A DNA stretch of 64,000 nucleotides from Bradyrhizobium sp. CB1015 (GTDB lineage Bacteria > Pseudomonadota > Alphaproteobacteria > Rhizobiales > Xanthobacteraceae): NCBI RefSeq assembly GCF_025200925.1, contig NZ_CP104174.1, positions 2,666,001-2,730,000 on the forward strand. The letters are read 5' to 3'. Shown piece after piece: positions 9,287 through 23,931 of this stretch. Each line of letters opens with the position of its first letter. Position 1 is the first letter of the stretch. Both the position numbers and the translations under genes were made by a program. The notes beneath the pieces are model-generated. The model worked only from the letters and a program-made list of their open reading frames with translations, did not search any database and was not told where the DNA came from.

Positions 9287-12010
9287 ATGGTCCGAGAGCG
9301 CCGCGATCCCGAACAACGTCCATCCCCGGAGGCCCTGCTGGAAGCGGCGCGCCGCGAGGAGAGCGCGAGCGGCAAGCTGAAGATCTTCGTCGGCGCCGCT
9401 CCCGGCGTCGGCAAGACCTACGAGATGCTGCAAAGCGCCCATGCCAAGCGCAAGGCCGGCATCGATGTCGTGGTCGGCTTCGTCGAGACCCATGGCCGGG
9501 CGGAGACCGAGGCGCTGGTGCGCGGCCTCGAAGTGGTCCCGCGCAAGAGGCTGGACTACCGCGGCCAGATCGTCGAGGAGATGGATCTCGATGCGGTGAT
9601 CGCGCGGCGGCCGCAGATCGCGCTGGTCGACGAGCTCGCACACACCAACGCCGCCGGCAGCCGCCATCCCAAGCGCTATCTCGACGTCGAGGAGCTGCTC
9701 TCCCACGGCATCGACGTCTACACCGCCGTCAACATCCAGCACATCGAGAGCCTCAATGACGTCGTCGCCCAGATCACTCACGTGCGGGTCCGCGAGACCG
9801 TGCCGGATTCGATCTTCGATCGCGCCGATGCGATCGAGCTGATCGACCTCACGCCGGACGATCTGATCCAGCGGCTGAAGGAGGGCAAGGTCTATGTGCC
9901 CAAGCAGGCCGAGCGGGCACTGGAGCATTATTTCTCGCCGGGCAATCTCACCGCGCTGCGCGAGCTGGCCCTGCGCCGCACCGCCGAGCGGGTCGACGAG
10001 CAGCTTCTCACCCACATGCAGGCGAACGCGATTCCCGGCCCCTGGGCCGCGGGCGAGCGCATTCTCGTCTGCGTCAGCGAGGATCCGCGCGCGGCTGGCC
10101 TCGTGCGCTATGCCAAGCGGCTGGCCGACCGTTTGCATGCGCCGTTCACTGCGATCTCGATCGAGACGCGGCGCTCGCTCCAGCTTTCCGACGAGGAGCG
10201 CGACAGGCTCGCCGATACGCTGCGGCTCGCAGAATCGCTCGGCGGGGAGGCTTTGACCATTCCGGGCGTCGGCCGCCGTATCGCCGACGACGTGATCAAC
10301 TTTGCGCACGGCAACAACGTCACCCAGATCGTGATCGGCAAGTCGACGCGTTCGCGCTGGTTCGAGATGACGCGCGGCTCCGTCGTGCATGATCTCGTGC
10401 GGCGTGCCGGCAATATCAGCGTTCACGTCATCCCCGGCGACGAACTCTCCGGAGAGCCGGCGCCGAAGACGGCGGTGCAGACCGCCGCCCGATCCGAGCC
10501 GTTCGATCCCTTGCCTTATCTCAAGGCGCTCGGCATCGTGGTGATCGGTCTCGGTGCGGCCAAGCTGATCCAACCCTATTTCGGCATTGAGAACGTCGAT
10601 CTCGTGCTGCTGACGGCGGTTGTCGCGGTGGCCGTGCGCTACGGCCTGTGGCCCTCGCTGCTGGCCACGGTGGCGGCTTCGCTCAGCTACAATTTCTTCT
10701 TCCTGCCGCCGATCTACACCTTCACGATCACCGATCCGACCAATGTCGCCGCCTTCGTCCTGTTCATGCTGGTGGCAATGATCGTCTCCAATGTCGCCGC
10801 GCGCGTGCGCACGCAGGCCGATGCCGCGATCGGCCGGATCAGGATGACCGAGCAGCTCTATGCTTTCAGCCGCAAGCTCGCCGGCACCGCCACGCTCGAC
10901 GACGTGTTGTGGGCCAGCGCCTATCAGATCGCGTTGATGCTGAAGGTGCGCGTCGTGCTGTTGCTGCCGGACGAAGGCCTGCTCACGGTGAAATCGGGCT
11001 ATCCGCCCGAGGACCAGCTCGATCAGGCCGACCTCGCTGCGGCCAACTGGGCCTGGAGCAACGATCGCCCCGCCGGCCGCGGCTCGGATACCTTGCCCGG
11101 CGCAAAACGGCTGTTTCTGCCGATGCGCACCGGCCGCGGCCCGATCGGCGTGATCGGCATCGACAACGACCGCACCGGCCCGCTGCTGACGCCGGACCAG
11201 CGCCGGCTGCTCGATGCGCTGGTCGACCAGGGCGCGCTCGCGATCGAGCGCGTGCTGCTGGTCGAGGACATGGACCGCGTCAAGCGCACCGTCGAATCCG
11301 AGCGGCTGCGCTCGGCGCTGTTGACCTCGATCTCGCACGATCTGAAGACGCCGCTTGCCTCGGTGTTAGGGGCAGCCTCGACCATGCGCGATCTCGCCGG
11401 AGCGCTCTCGGACACCGAGAAGCGCGATCTGCTCGCCACCGTGATCGACGAATCCGAGCGGCTCAACCGCTTCATCGCCAATCTGCTCGACATGACCAAG
11501 CTCGAATCCGGCGCCATCGTGCCTAACACGGCGCTGCACGATCTCGGCGAGATCGTCGGCAGCGCGCTGCGGCGCGCCAGCAAGATCCTCGGCCGCCACA
11601 AGGTCGAGCTGGTGCTGGCCGCCGACCTGCCGATGCTCCAGCTCGATGCCGTGCTGTTCGAGCAGGTGCTGTTCAACCTGCTCGACAACGCCGCAAAATA
11701 CTCGCCGCCCGAGACCACGATCTCGATCCGCGGCCGGCGCGACAGTGCTCATGTCGTGCTCGAGGTCGCCGACGAGGGCGCCGGCATTCCACCGGACGAG
11801 CTCGAGAGCGTGTTCGACAAGTTCTATCGCGTGCAGAAGGGCGATCACGTCCGCCCCGGCACCGGGCTCGGGCTTGCCATCTCCCGCGGCTTCGTCGAGG
11901 CGATGCGCGGCACGATCTCCGCTGCCAATCGCAGCGAGCGGAGCGGCGCGGTCCTCACCATTCGCCTGCCGATTCCGGCAGAGAGCCACGCATTGGATAC
12001 CGCCGCATGA
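9287..12010 (+). CDS. kdpD: osmosensitive potassium-channel sensor histidine kinase
   Basis: KdpD senses potassium limitation and phosphorylates KdpE. The 907-residue order is complete: an N-terminal KdpD domain with Walker A GAAPGVGKT (36-44) and LVDELAHTNA; a universal-stress-protein-like domain (about 245-375); four membrane helices (about 410-500); a GAF-like domain (about 520-650); a dimerisation domain with phospho-acceptor His684 in SISHDLKTPLASVLG; and an ATP-binding domain with LLDNAAKYSPPE and GTGLGLAISRG. Its last codons overlap the kdpE start (ATGA). Confidence 0.97.
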   Translation: MVRERRDPEQRPSPEALLEAARREESASGKLKIFVGAAPGVGKTYEMLQSAHAKRKAGIDVVVGFVETHGRAETEALVRGLEVVPRKRLDYRGQIVEEMDLDAVIARRPQIALVDELAHTNAAGSRHPKRYLDVEELLSHGIDVYTAVNIQHIESLNDVVAQITHVRVRETVPDSIFDRADAIELIDLTPDDLIQRLKEGKVYVPKQAERALEHYFSPGNLTALRELALRRTAERVDEQLLTHMQANAIPGPWAAGERILVCVSEDPRAAGLVRYAKRLADRLHAPFTAISIETRRSLQLSDEERDRLADTLRLAESLGGEALTIPGVGRRIADDVINFAHGNNVTQIVIGKSTRSRWFEMTRGSVVHDLVRRAGNISVHVIPGDELSGEPAPKTAVQTAARSEPFDPLPYLKALGIVVIGLGAAKLIQPYFGIENVDLVLLTAVVAVAVRYGLWPSLLATVAASLSYNFFFLPPIYTFTITDPTNVAAFVLFMLVAMIVSNVAARVRTQADAAIGRIRMTEQLYAFSRKLAGTATLDDVLWASAYQIALMLKVRVVLLLPDEGLLTVKSGYPPEDQLDQADLAAANWAWSNDRPAGRGSDTLPGAKRLFLPMRTGRGPIGVIGIDNDRTGPLLTPDQRRLLDALVDQGALAIERVLLVEDMDRVKRTVESERLRSALLTSISHDLKTPLASVLGAASTMRDLAGALSDTEKRDLLATVIDESERLNRFIANLLDMTKLESGAIVPNTALHDLGEIVGSALRRASKILGRHKVELVLAADLPMLQLDAVLFEQVLFNLLDNAAKYSPPETTISIRGRRDSAHVVLEVADEGAGIPPDELESVFDKFYRVQKGDHVRPGTGLGLAISRGFVEAMRGTISAANRSERSGAVLTIRLPIPAESHALDTAA

Positions 12011-12696
12011 GCGCCGCTCCGATCAAGGTCCTGGTCATCGACGACGAGCCGCCGATCCGCAAATTGCTGCGGATGGGGCTGACGACGCAGGGCTACGACA
12101 TCCTCGAGGCGTCGAACGGCAAGACCGCGCTGGAGAAGCTCGGCGAGGAGCCGGCGCTGATCATCCTCGATCTCGGACTGCCCGACGTTCAGGGCCATGA
12201 GCTGCTCCGCACCATCCGCGCCCGCAACGAAGGCGTGCCGATCGTGGTGCTATCGAGCCGCGGCGACGAAGCCGGCAAGGTCCAGGCGCTCGATCTCGGT
12301 GCCGACGATTATCTGACCAAGCCGTTCGGGATGGAGGAGCTGCTGGCGCGCCTGCGCGCCGCGCTGCGCCACCAGCTCCAGGTCAAGGGCGAGCGTCCGG
12401 TGTTCCGCACCGGCGATCTCTCCGTCGATCTTGTCCGCCGCATCGTCAAGATCGGGGATCGCGACGTGAAGCTCTCGCCGAAGGAATATGACCTGTTGCG
12501 CGTGCTGGTGCAGCATGCCGGCAAGGTGCTCACCCACCGCTTCCTTCTGAAGGAGCTGTGGGACGAATTGACCGACGCGCAATATCTGCGCGTCTATGTC
12601 CGCCAGCTCCGCCAGAAGATCGAAGCCGATCCGGAGCGGCCGCAATACGTGCTGACGGAAACGGGGATCGGGTATCGGCTGAAGGCGGGGGATTGA
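12007..12696 (+). CDS. kdpE: KDP operon response regulator KdpE
   Basis: An OmpR/PhoB-type response regulator of 229 residues that activates kdp transcription in other bacteria. The receiver domain has the acidic pair DDE (10-12), phospho-acceptor Asp55 in IILDLGLPD and the Lys of LTKPF. The winged-helix output domain (about 130-225) includes LSPKEYDLLRVL and YVRQLRQKIE. The start overlaps the kdpD stop by four bases. It is a candidate regulator for the two-box element ahead of this operon (4254-4304), which is inference. Confidence 0.96.
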   Translation: MSAAPIKVLVIDDEPPIRKLLRMGLTTQGYDILEASNGKTALEKLGEEPALIILDLGLPDVQGHELLRTIRARNEGVPIVVLSSRGDEAGKVQALDLGADDYLTKPFGMEELLARLRAALRHQLQVKGERPVFRTGDLSVDLVRRIVKIGDRDVKLSPKEYDLLRVLVQHAGKVLTHRFLLKELWDELTDAQYLRVYVRQLRQKIEADPERPQYVLTETGIGYRLKAGD

Positions 12697-12736
12697 GCGT
12701 AGCTCGGCGGCAGCGCGTGCTGGCTTGAGGCAAACA

Positions 12737-12822
12737 CGTCATGGCCGGGCTTGACCCGGCCATCCACGTCTATCGGCATGCGAGGACGCGCGTGGATGCC
12801 CGGGTCAAGCCCGGGCACGACG
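12737..12822. repeat. inverted intergenic repeat (GC-rich, about 32-base arms)
   Basis: Two 32-base arms at 12737-12768 and 12791-12822 are inverted copies with a few mismatches (cores GGCCGGGCTTGACCCGGCC and GCCCGGGTCAAGCCCGGGC), separated by 22 bases. Each arm is itself nearly palindromic. It fills the gap between the convergent kdpE and ku ends and may act as a transcription stop for both. I associate this kind of element with Bradyrhizobium intergenic repeats from memory. Confidence 0.75.
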
Positions 12823-12867
12823 ACGGAGGGTCATGGCGCGCGCCTGCTTCCGCAATGACGGGGTAAA

Positions 12868-13752
12868 TCAACCCGCCTTCCTGTGCCGCGCCGTTGACCG
12901 ATGTGTTTTCCTGGTCGCGCGGTGCCGTCCCGTCGCGCGGCGCGCATGGGACTTCGCCGCCGTCTTCTTCTTGCCGCGTCCCTTCAGGCTCTGCTTCAGC
13001 GCGTCCATCAGGCTGACGACGTTGCTCGGCCGTTCCTCGGGCTCGGGCAGCTCGATCTTCTTGCCGCTGGCCTTGCGCTTCACCAGGGCCTTCAGCGCGT
13101 CCTCGTATTCGTCCTTGAACTTGCTGGGGTCGAAATGCGCCGCCTTGGTCTGCAGGATGTGGCCAGCGAGCTCGACCATGTCCTTGGTGATCTTCGGGCT
13201 CTTGATGTCGTCGAAGAACTGGTCCTCCTCGCGCAGCTCGTAAGGGAAGCGCAGCGTGGTTCCGAGCAGGCCCTTGCCGAGCGGCTCGATCGCCATGACG
13301 TGCTCGCGGTTGGTCAGAACGATCTTGGCGAGCGCGACGCGCTCCTGGTCCTTCATCGCGTCGCGGATCACCGCGAACGCATCGGCCGCCGCCTTGCCGT
13401 CGGGCGCGATGTAATAGGGATGGTTGAGATAGCGCTGATCGATCTCATCGCGCGGCACGAAGCTCTCGATGTCGATGGTATGGTTGCTCTCGATCTGGAC
13501 CGCCTCGAGCTCCTCCGGTTCGATCTCGACATATTTGCCCTTGCGCAGCTCGTAGCCGCGGCCCTTCTGGTCGCTCTCGACGACGTCGCCGGTCTCGGAA
13601 TCGATCATCTGCTGCTTGAGCCGGTTCCCGGTCTCGCGGTTGATCAGGTGAAAGCGCGTCTTCTCGGCCGCAGTGGTCGCCGGATAGAGCACGACCGGGC
13701 AACTGACCAGCGACAGCTTCAACGTTCCCTTCCAATAGGCGCGCGGGGCCAT
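12868..13752 (-). CDS. ku: Ku DNA end-binding protein
   Basis: Bacterial Ku binds double-strand DNA ends as a homodimer and recruits LigD for non-homologous end joining. The 294-residue protein begins MAPRAYWKGTLKLSLVSCPV, the classic bacterial Ku start, and continues with FHLINRETGNRLKQQ and the GYELRKGKYVEIEPEELEAV segment. The C-terminal tail (about 255-294) is very basic (KKKTAAKSHARRATGRHRAT), as in Ku proteins with a DNA-binding extension. The start ATG at 13752 has GGAG six bases before it; the longer upstream frame is not needed. It is divergent from ligD. Confidence 0.96.
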   Translation of the reverse strand: MAPRAYWKGTLKLSLVSCPVVLYPATTAAEKTRFHLINRETGNRLKQQMIDSETGDVVESDQKGRGYELRKGKYVEIEPEELEAVQIESNHTIDIESFVPRDEIDQRYLNHPYYIAPDGKAAADAFAVIRDAMKDQERVALAKIVLTNREHVMAIEPLGKGLLGTTLRFPYELREEDQFFDDIKSPKITKDMVELAGHILQTKAAHFDPSKFKDEYEDALKALVKRKASGKKIELPEPEERPSNVVSLMDALKQSLKGRGKKKTAAKSHARRATGRHRATRKTHRSTARHRKAG

Positions 13753-13781
13753 ACCATTCTCCAGCGTTTTCAAGGCCTTTT

Positions 13782-13814
13782 GGAACCCCAACCGTCCCAT
13801 CGGGTTTTGGTTCC
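13782..13814. promoter_or_regulatory. symmetric divergent GGAAC-type promoter for ku and ligD
   Basis: Rightward: GGAAC (13782-13786), 16 bases, GGTT (13803-13806). Leftward: GGAAC (13814-13810), 16 bases, GGTT (13793-13790). The two promoters overlap as mirror images. GGAAC-N16/17-CGTT is the known pattern of the alphaproteobacterial general-stress sigma factor EcfG/RpoE2; here the last box is GGTT. Predicted leaders are about 30 bases for ku and about 60 for ligD. Confidence 0.55.
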
Positions 13815-13870
13815 GGGCGGGACTTTCGCCGTGATAGGCTTTGAACGCCGAACGAGAAGCGGGACCGGTC

Positions 13871-16543
13871 GTGCTGCAAAAACTTTCCACTTACCGACAG
13901 AAGCGGGACTTCGAGAAAACGCCGGAGCCATCGGGCAAGACCGACGTGGCGCCATCGAAACAGCGGCGGTTCGTGATCCAGAAGCACGATGCGACCCGGC
14001 TGCACTACGATCTCAGGCTCGAATTCGACGGCGTGTTCAAGTCCTGGGCGGTGACGAAGGGGCCCTCGCTCGATCCCCACGACAAGCGGCTTGCGGTCGA
14101 GGTCGAGGATCATCCGCTCGATTATGGCGATTTCGAAGGCACGATTCCGGAAGGCCAGTACGGCGGCGGCACCGTGATGCTGTGGGATCGCGGCACCTGG
14201 GAATCGGACGATCCGGAAGCCGGCTTCAAGAAGGGCGATATGAAATTCACCCTCCATGGCGACAAGCTGCAGGGAAGCTGGGTCCTGGTGCGGATGCGCA
14301 ACCGCGGCGGCGAGAAGCGGACCAATTGGCTCCTGATCAAGCATCGCGACGAACATGTCCGCGAAGGTGCGGACAACGACGTTCTCGAGCAGGACAGGTC
14401 TGTCGCCTCCGGCCGCACGATGGAGCAGATCGCCGCGGGCAAGGGCCGTGCGCCGAAGCCGTTCATGCTGGCCAAGGGCACGAAGAGCAAGGCCGACGCA
14501 GTCTGGCAGTCCAATCGTGCCGAGGAGACGAAAGGGCGCACGGTGAAGCCGGCGCCGCGCACGGCGTTCAAAGCCCGCAAAGCGGCGAAGACAAGTGCCA
14601 CGACCGCGACGAACGCCAGGAAGGTGTCGGAGATGCCGGATTTCGTCGCGCCGCAGCTCTGCACGCTGGTCGAGCGGCCGCCGGGCGACCAGAGCTGGTG
14701 CCACGAGATCAAGTTCGACGGCTATCGCGTCCAGCTCCGGGTCGAGGACGGCGAGGCGACGCTGAAGACCCGCAAGGGTCTCGACTGGACAAGCAAGTTC
14801 GCTTCCATCGCCGCGGAAGCTGCGTCGCTGCCGGACGTGATGATCGACGGCGAGATCGTCGCGCTCGACCATAACGGTGCGCCGAACTTCTCCTCGCTGC
14901 AAGCTGCGCTGTCCGATGGCAAGACCGACGACCTAATCTTCTTCGCTTTCGATCTGCTTTTCGCGGAGAACGAGGATTACCGCCGCCTGCCGCTCAGCGA
15001 ACGCAAGGCCCGGCTGAAGGAGCTGCTGGAGCAGCGCAAGCGGAAATCGAGCCAGATCCGCTATGTCGAGCATTTCGAGAGCGGCGGCGATGCCGTGCTG
15101 CAATCGGCCTGCAAGCTCGAGCTCGAAGGCGTGGTGTCGAAGAAGCTGAACGCGCCGTATCGTTCGGGGCGCACCGAGAGCTGGGTCAAGTCGAAATGCC
15201 GCGCCGGCCACGAGGTGGTGATCGGTGGCTACAAGACCACCAACGGCAAATTCCGCTCGCTGATGGCAGGCGTGCAGCGCGGCGATCATCTCGCCTTCGT
15301 CGGCATGGTCGGCACCGGATTTGGCGCCGACAAGGTCAGGCGCATCATGCCTGCGCTGAAGGCGGTCGAGAGCAAGGAAAGCCCGTTCGGCGGCAAGAAT
15401 GCGCCGAAGAAGACGCGGGACGTGCATTGGCTGAAGCCGGAGCTCGTCGCCGAGATCGAGTTTGCCGGCTTCACCGCTGACGGCAATATTCGCCAGGCGG
15501 CGTTCAAGGGCTTGCGGCAGGACAAGTCGGCCGAGGAGGTCGAGGCCGAGACGCCCGTCGACACCGACCTCGCCGAGCCCCGGACAAAGACGGTGCGCAC
15601 AAAGGCGGGCGGGCGATCGAAGCAGACCGCTCAAAATGCCGAGGTCATGGGTGTCGTCATCTCCAAGCCGGACAAGGAGCTCTGGCCAGACGACGGCGAT
15701 GGTGGCGTCGTCACCAAGCTGGACCTTGCCCGCTATCTCGAAGCCGTCGGCGAATGGATGATCGTCCATCTCAAGGGCCGGCCCTGTTCGCTGATCCGTG
15801 CCCCCGACGGCATCAAGGGCGAGTGCTTCTTCCAGCGCCATGCGATGCAGGGAACGTCGAACCTTCTGGAGCTCGCGCGGGTCTCCGGCGACCGCAAGCC
15901 CTACCTTCAGATCGACCGGATCGAAGGGCTTGCCGCGGTGGCGCAGATCGGCGGCGTCGAGCTGCATCCCTGGAACTGCGCGCCCTATGCCTACGACACC
16001 CCGGGCCGGCTGGTATTCGACCTCGATCCCGCGCCCGACGTCGACTTCGCCGACGTCGTCGAGGCGGCCAAGGAGATGCGGCAGCGCCTCACCGACATCG
16101 GCATGGACAGCTTCTGCAAGACCACGGGCGGCAAGGGCCTGCACGTCGTGGTGCCGCTGCTTCATGGCGCGCGCGACAAGGTGAGCTGGAAGGAGGCCAA
16201 GGCCTTTGCGCAAGGCGTCTGCCAGTGGATGGCCGACGACGATTCCGAACGCTATCTGCTCAACATGTCGAAGAAGCTGCGCAAGGGAAAGATCTTCCTG
16301 GATTATCTGCGCAACGACCGGATGTCGACGGCGGTGGCCCCGCTGTCGCCGCGGGCGCGCGCCGGGGCCACGGTCTCGATGCCGCTGACCTGGGCGCAGG
16401 TGAAGAGCGATCTCGATCCCAAGCGCTATACGCTGCGCACTGTGCCGGCCCTGCTGGCGCGATCGAAGGCGTGGGAGGGTTATGACGATGCCGCCGCATC
16501 GATCAAGGCGGCGATGAAGAAGCTGGCGGGGAAGGTGAAGTAG
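13871..16543 (+). CDS. ligD: ATP-dependent DNA ligase D (PE-LIG-POL)
   Basis: LigD trims, fills and seals DNA ends in non-homologous end joining with Ku. Domain order over 890 residues: an N-terminal 3'-phosphoesterase (about 35-160; [30 protein letters not shown]), an adenylating ligase (about 255-560) with nucleophile Lys281 in EIKFDGYR, an OB fold, and a C-terminal primase-like polymerase (about 600-885) with [10 protein letters not shown] (Asp717, Asp719) and [13 protein letters not shown]. This is the Pseudomonas-type order. The GTG at 13871 gives the usual [13 protein letters not shown] start; a TTG at 13841 is an in-frame alternative. Confidence 0.95.
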   Translation: MLQKLSTYRQKRDFEKTPEPSGKTDVAPSKQRRFVIQKHDATRLHYDLRLEFDGVFKSWAVTKGPSLDPHDKRLAVEVEDHPLDYGDFEGTIPEGQYGGGTVMLWDRGTWESDDPEAGFKKGDMKFTLHGDKLQGSWVLVRMRNRGGEKRTNWLLIKHRDEHVREGADNDVLEQDRSVASGRTMEQIAAGKGRAPKPFMLAKGTKSKADAVWQSNRAEETKGRTVKPAPRTAFKARKAAKTSATTATNARKVSEMPDFVAPQLCTLVERPPGDQSWCHEIKFDGYRVQLRVEDGEATLKTRKGLDWTSKFASIAAEAASLPDVMIDGEIVALDHNGAPNFSSLQAALSDGKTDDLIFFAFDLLFAENEDYRRLPLSERKARLKELLEQRKRKSSQIRYVEHFESGGDAVLQSACKLELEGVVSKKLNAPYRSGRTESWVKSKCRAGHEVVIGGYKTTNGKFRSLMAGVQRGDHLAFVGMVGTGFGADKVRRIMPALKAVESKESPFGGKNAPKKTRDVHWLKPELVAEIEFAGFTADGNIRQAAFKGLRQDKSAEEVEAETPVDTDLAEPRTKTVRTKAGGRSKQTAQNAEVMGVVISKPDKELWPDDGDGGVVTKLDLARYLEAVGEWMIVHLKGRPCSLIRAPDGIKGECFFQRHAMQGTSNLLELARVSGDRKPYLQIDRIEGLAAVAQIGGVELHPWNCAPYAYDTPGRLVFDLDPAPDVDFADVVEAAKEMRQRLTDIGMDSFCKTTGGKGLHVVVPLLHGARDKVSWKEAKAFAQGVCQWMADDDSERYLLNMSKKLRKGKIFLDYLRNDRMSTAVAPLSPRARAGATVSMPLTWAQVKSDLDPKRYTLRTVPALLARSKAWEGYDDAAASIKAAMKKLAGKVK

Positions 16544-16553
16544 GCGCTTTCCA

Positions 16554-16640
16554 ATTCCGGGCTGCGCGATAGCGCAGACCCGGAATCCTGAGGTTATGCG
16601 GCGCGTGATTCTGGGTTTGCGCTTGCGCGCGCCCCGGAAT
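16554..16640. repeat. inverted intergenic repeat (about 34-base arms)
   Basis: Arms at 16554-16587 and 16607-16640 are imperfect inverted copies (outer cores ATTCCGGG and CCCGGAAT) with a 19-base spacer. It lies in the convergent gap between ligD and the DUF3309 gene. It is unlike the repeat at 12737-12822 in sequence but similar in architecture and placement. Confidence 0.65.
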
Positions 16641-16650
16641 GACCGCCGGA

Positions 16651-16815
16651 CTAGATCCGGCCCATCAGCAGCAGGATCAGCAGAATGACGATGACAAGCC
16701 CGAGGCCGCCGCCGCCGTAATAGCCGGTGCCGTAGAACGGTCCGCCGCCGATGCCGCTGAAGCCGCCGAGCAGGGCGATGATCAAAATGATCAGTATGAT
16801 CGTGCCGATTGACAT
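16651..16815 (-). CDS. DUF3309-type small Gly-rich membrane protein
   Basis: A 54-residue protein with two hydrophobic helices (IGTIILIILIIALLGG at 3-18 and GLGLVIVILLILLLMG at 37-52) flanking a Gly/Tyr-rich loop (GGGPFYGTGYYGGGG). This pattern fits the DUF3309 family. The start is the ATG at 16815 after a GGAGGAG ribosome site (16820-16828). Upstream lie a short hairpin and a GGAAC-type promoter (16877-16901). The function of the family is not known. Confidence 0.85.
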   Translation of the reverse strand: MSIGTIILIILIIALLGGFSGIGGGPFYGTGYYGGGGLGLVIVILLILLLMGRI

Positions 16816-16830
16816 GCGAATCTCCTCCAG

Positions 16831-16901
16831 CCCTTTGTTCAAAGGGTCGTTGCAACCTGTCCCGTCGTGCGGGGGCAACTTGCCGCAGGTTGTAAAGTTC
16901 C
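16831..16901 (-). promoter_or_regulatory. GGAAC-type promoter and leader hairpin of the DUF3309 gene
   Basis: Minus strand: GGAAC (16901-16897), 16 bases, AGTT (16880-16877), fitting the EcfG/RpoE2 pattern except for the first base of the second box. Between promoter and ribosome site the leader holds a perfect hairpin CCCTTT-GTTC-AAAGGG (16831-16846). A near-perfect inverted repeat, TTGCAACCTG (16850-16859) with CAGGTTGTAA (16886-16895), spans the -10 region and could be an operator. Confidence 0.5.
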
Positions 16902-16993
16902 GCCTTTGAAACACGGCCGGGGGATCAACTTGCATGGAACCTTTGTTGGTCGACCCGACATGACTATGTGAAGTCAGTCAGAAGAGGCAGGAT

Positions 16994-17311
16994 ATGTCAG
17001 CACCGCTCGTCGTCTCAATCCCGCATCGTCTCGGCCGTGAGGAGGCGGTGCGCCGGCTCAAGACAGGGCTTGGCCGCGCCGCGGCGGGCATTCCCGTGAT
17101 GCAGGTCGAGGAGGAGCGCTGGAGCGGCGACACTCTGGCCTTCCGCATCCGCGCGCTTGGCCAGGTCGCGAGCGGACAGGTCGATGTTGGCGACGATCAG
17201 GTCCGGGTCGAGGTGGTGCTGCCCTGGCTGTTGCAGCGCTTTGCCGAGATAGCGCAGGCGACGATCAGGAAGCGTGGCCAATTGCTGCTGACCAAAGACG
17301 GAGGAAAGTGA
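16994..17311 (+). CDS. polyhydroxyalkanoic-acid-system family protein (PHA_gran_rgn type)
   Basis: A 105-residue soluble protein starting MSAPLVVSIPHRLGREEAVR, matching my memory of the PHA granule-region family (small alpha+beta proteins with an IPHxLGxxEAxxRL start). The body alternates beta segments (DTLAFRIRALGQVASGQVDV, QVRVEVVLPWLL) with a C-terminal helix. The role of the family is not well defined; it is named for association with polyhydroxyalkanoate loci, none of which lie here. RBS GAGGCAGGAT precedes the ATG. It is divergent from the DUF3309 gene and converges on treY with two bases between stops. Confidence 0.8.
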   Translation: MSAPLVVSIPHRLGREEAVRRLKTGLGRAAAGIPVMQVEEERWSGDTLAFRIRALGQVASGQVDVGDDQVRVEVVLPWLLQRFAEIAQATIRKRGQLLLTKDGGK

Positions 17312-17313
17312 CT

Positions 17314-20100
<2,787 letters not shown>

Positions 20101-20101
20101 C

Positions 20102-21849
20102 CTAACCTCCGAGGCGCCAGACCACGGACCAGGGCGGGAGCCGCTCGCCGGATCCGCCGCCCCAGATCGGCGTGCCCGTGCTGACGCTGGAGGTGATCTC
20201 GTGATCGGACAGATTGGCGACAAGGCGCAACGTCGTGCCGTCGCCCATGCGCCAATGTGCGGTGAGGAGGCCGTTGTCGGCCGCCTCGGCATCACCGAAG
20301 CTTGCGCCCTTCAGCCGCGGCATGATCTCCTTGCGACGGATGCCGAGCAGCTCTCGCACCAGCGCAAGCCGTGCATCCTGTTGCGGCGTGCGGCCGGTCC
20401 AGTCGAGCACGGCCGATTGCAGCGTTGCCGGATCGAGCGGGTCGGGCACCTCGTCGCCGTATTTCTCGTAGGCCCAGGCATATTCCCGCCTGCGCCCCTT
20501 GCGCACGGCCTCGGCGAGTCCGCCGTGGAAATCGCAGAAGAACGGGAAGGGGACCGTCGAGCCCCATTCCTCGCCCTGAAACAGCATCGGCACCATCGGC
20601 GCGAGCAGCGTCACCGCGAGCGCGGCCTCGATCTGCTCTGGCGATGCCAGGCTTTCCAGCCGCTCGCCAAGCGGGCGATTGCCGATCTGGTCGTGGTTCT
20701 GCAGGAAATTGACGAAGGTCGCCGGCGGCAGCTGGCCGCTCGGCTCGCCCCGCGGCTTCTTGCCCCAGAATTCCGAGATCTCGCCCTGATAGACGAAGCC
20801 GGAGGCGAGCGCGCGGGCGAGGTCCATGCGCGGCGTCTGATAGTCGCCATAGTAACCGGCATGCTCGTCGGTCAGCATCACGTGCCAGACGTGATGATAA
20901 TCGTCGTTCCACTGCCCGCGATATTTGCCGTTCGGCGGCTCCTGCGCGGCATCGAGCAGGCTGGCGCGGTTGTCGCCGTTCTCCAGCACGAGATGGATAT
21001 GGCGTCCCGTGGCCTTGGCGAGCTCGCCGGTGGCGACGCTGAGGTCCTGCAGCATCGACTGCTCGCCCGGGACGGCCATGATGTGATTGGCGGCGTCCAG
21101 CCTGAGGCCGTCGAAGCGGTAGTCGCCGAGCCAGGACAGCGCGTTCTCGACGGCGAAGGCTCGCACCTGCGGCACGCGATAATCGATCGCGCTGCCCCAC
21201 GGCGTGTGCGCATCGGTGAAGAAGATCGGCGCATAACAGCCGAGGTAGTTTCCTTCCGGGCCGAAATGATTGTAGACGACGTCGAGGAACACCATCAGCC
21301 CGCGCAGATGCGCCTCGTCGATCAGCGTCTTCAGGTCTTCGGGCCGGCCATAGGCACTATCCGGCGCATACCACAGCACGCCGTCATAGCCCCAGCCGCG
21401 GCGTCCTGCGAAATCGGCGAGCGGCATCAATTCCAGCGCCGTGATGCCGGTCGCGGCGAGGTGATCGAGCTTGTCGATCATGGCACGATAGGTGCCTTCC
21501 GGCGTGAAGGTGCCGACATGGGTCTCGACCAGCACCGTCTCCTCCCAGGGACGGCCGCGCCAATCGCGCGCGCGCCAGACGAAGGCATCGTGATCGATCA
21601 CCTCGCTCGGGCCAAACACGTCGTCGGGCTGGAAGGCCGAAGCGGGATCCGGCACGTCGATCTCGTCGTCGATCCTGAACTTGTATTTGCTGCCGGCGGT
21701 GAGGCCGGCAATCTCGGCGACGTACCAGCCGTCCCGCCGGCGCTGCATCGCGTGCCTGCGGTCGAGCAGGAGATCGACGCGCCGCGCGGCCGGCGCCCAC
21801 AGCCGGAACGACACGCCGTCCTTCGTCGGCCTCGCCCCGAAGGATGGCC

Positions 21850-21853
<4 letters not shown>
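20102..21853 (-). CDS. treZ: malto-oligosyltrehalose trehalohydrolase
   Basis: TreZ releases trehalose from the product of TreY. The 583-residue protein has an N-terminal beta-sandwich (SFRLWAPAARRVDLLL) followed by a GH13 barrel with WGYDGVLWYAPDSAYG, FLDVVYNHFGPEGNYLG, FDGLRLDAANHI (nucleophile), HLVLENGDNRASLL (acid/base) and FLQNHDQIGNR. The first four bases overlap the glgX stop (ATGA), so it is translationally coupled. It lies directly ahead of treY, as expected for enzymes acting in sequence. Confidence 0.95.
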
Positions 21854-23928
<2,075 letters not shown>

Positions 23929-23931
23929 CGA

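Noticed and set aside
9251..11338. 695-codon open frame on the minus strand opposite kdpD
   Set aside because: It lies wholly antisense to a clearly conserved gene; long antisense frames are expected where codon third positions are G or C. Composition is Arg/Gln/Asp-heavy without any known motif.
12901..14874. 657-codon plus-strand open frame across ku and the start of ligD
   Set aside because: It covers ku in antisense and ligD in another frame, both of which have full domain evidence.
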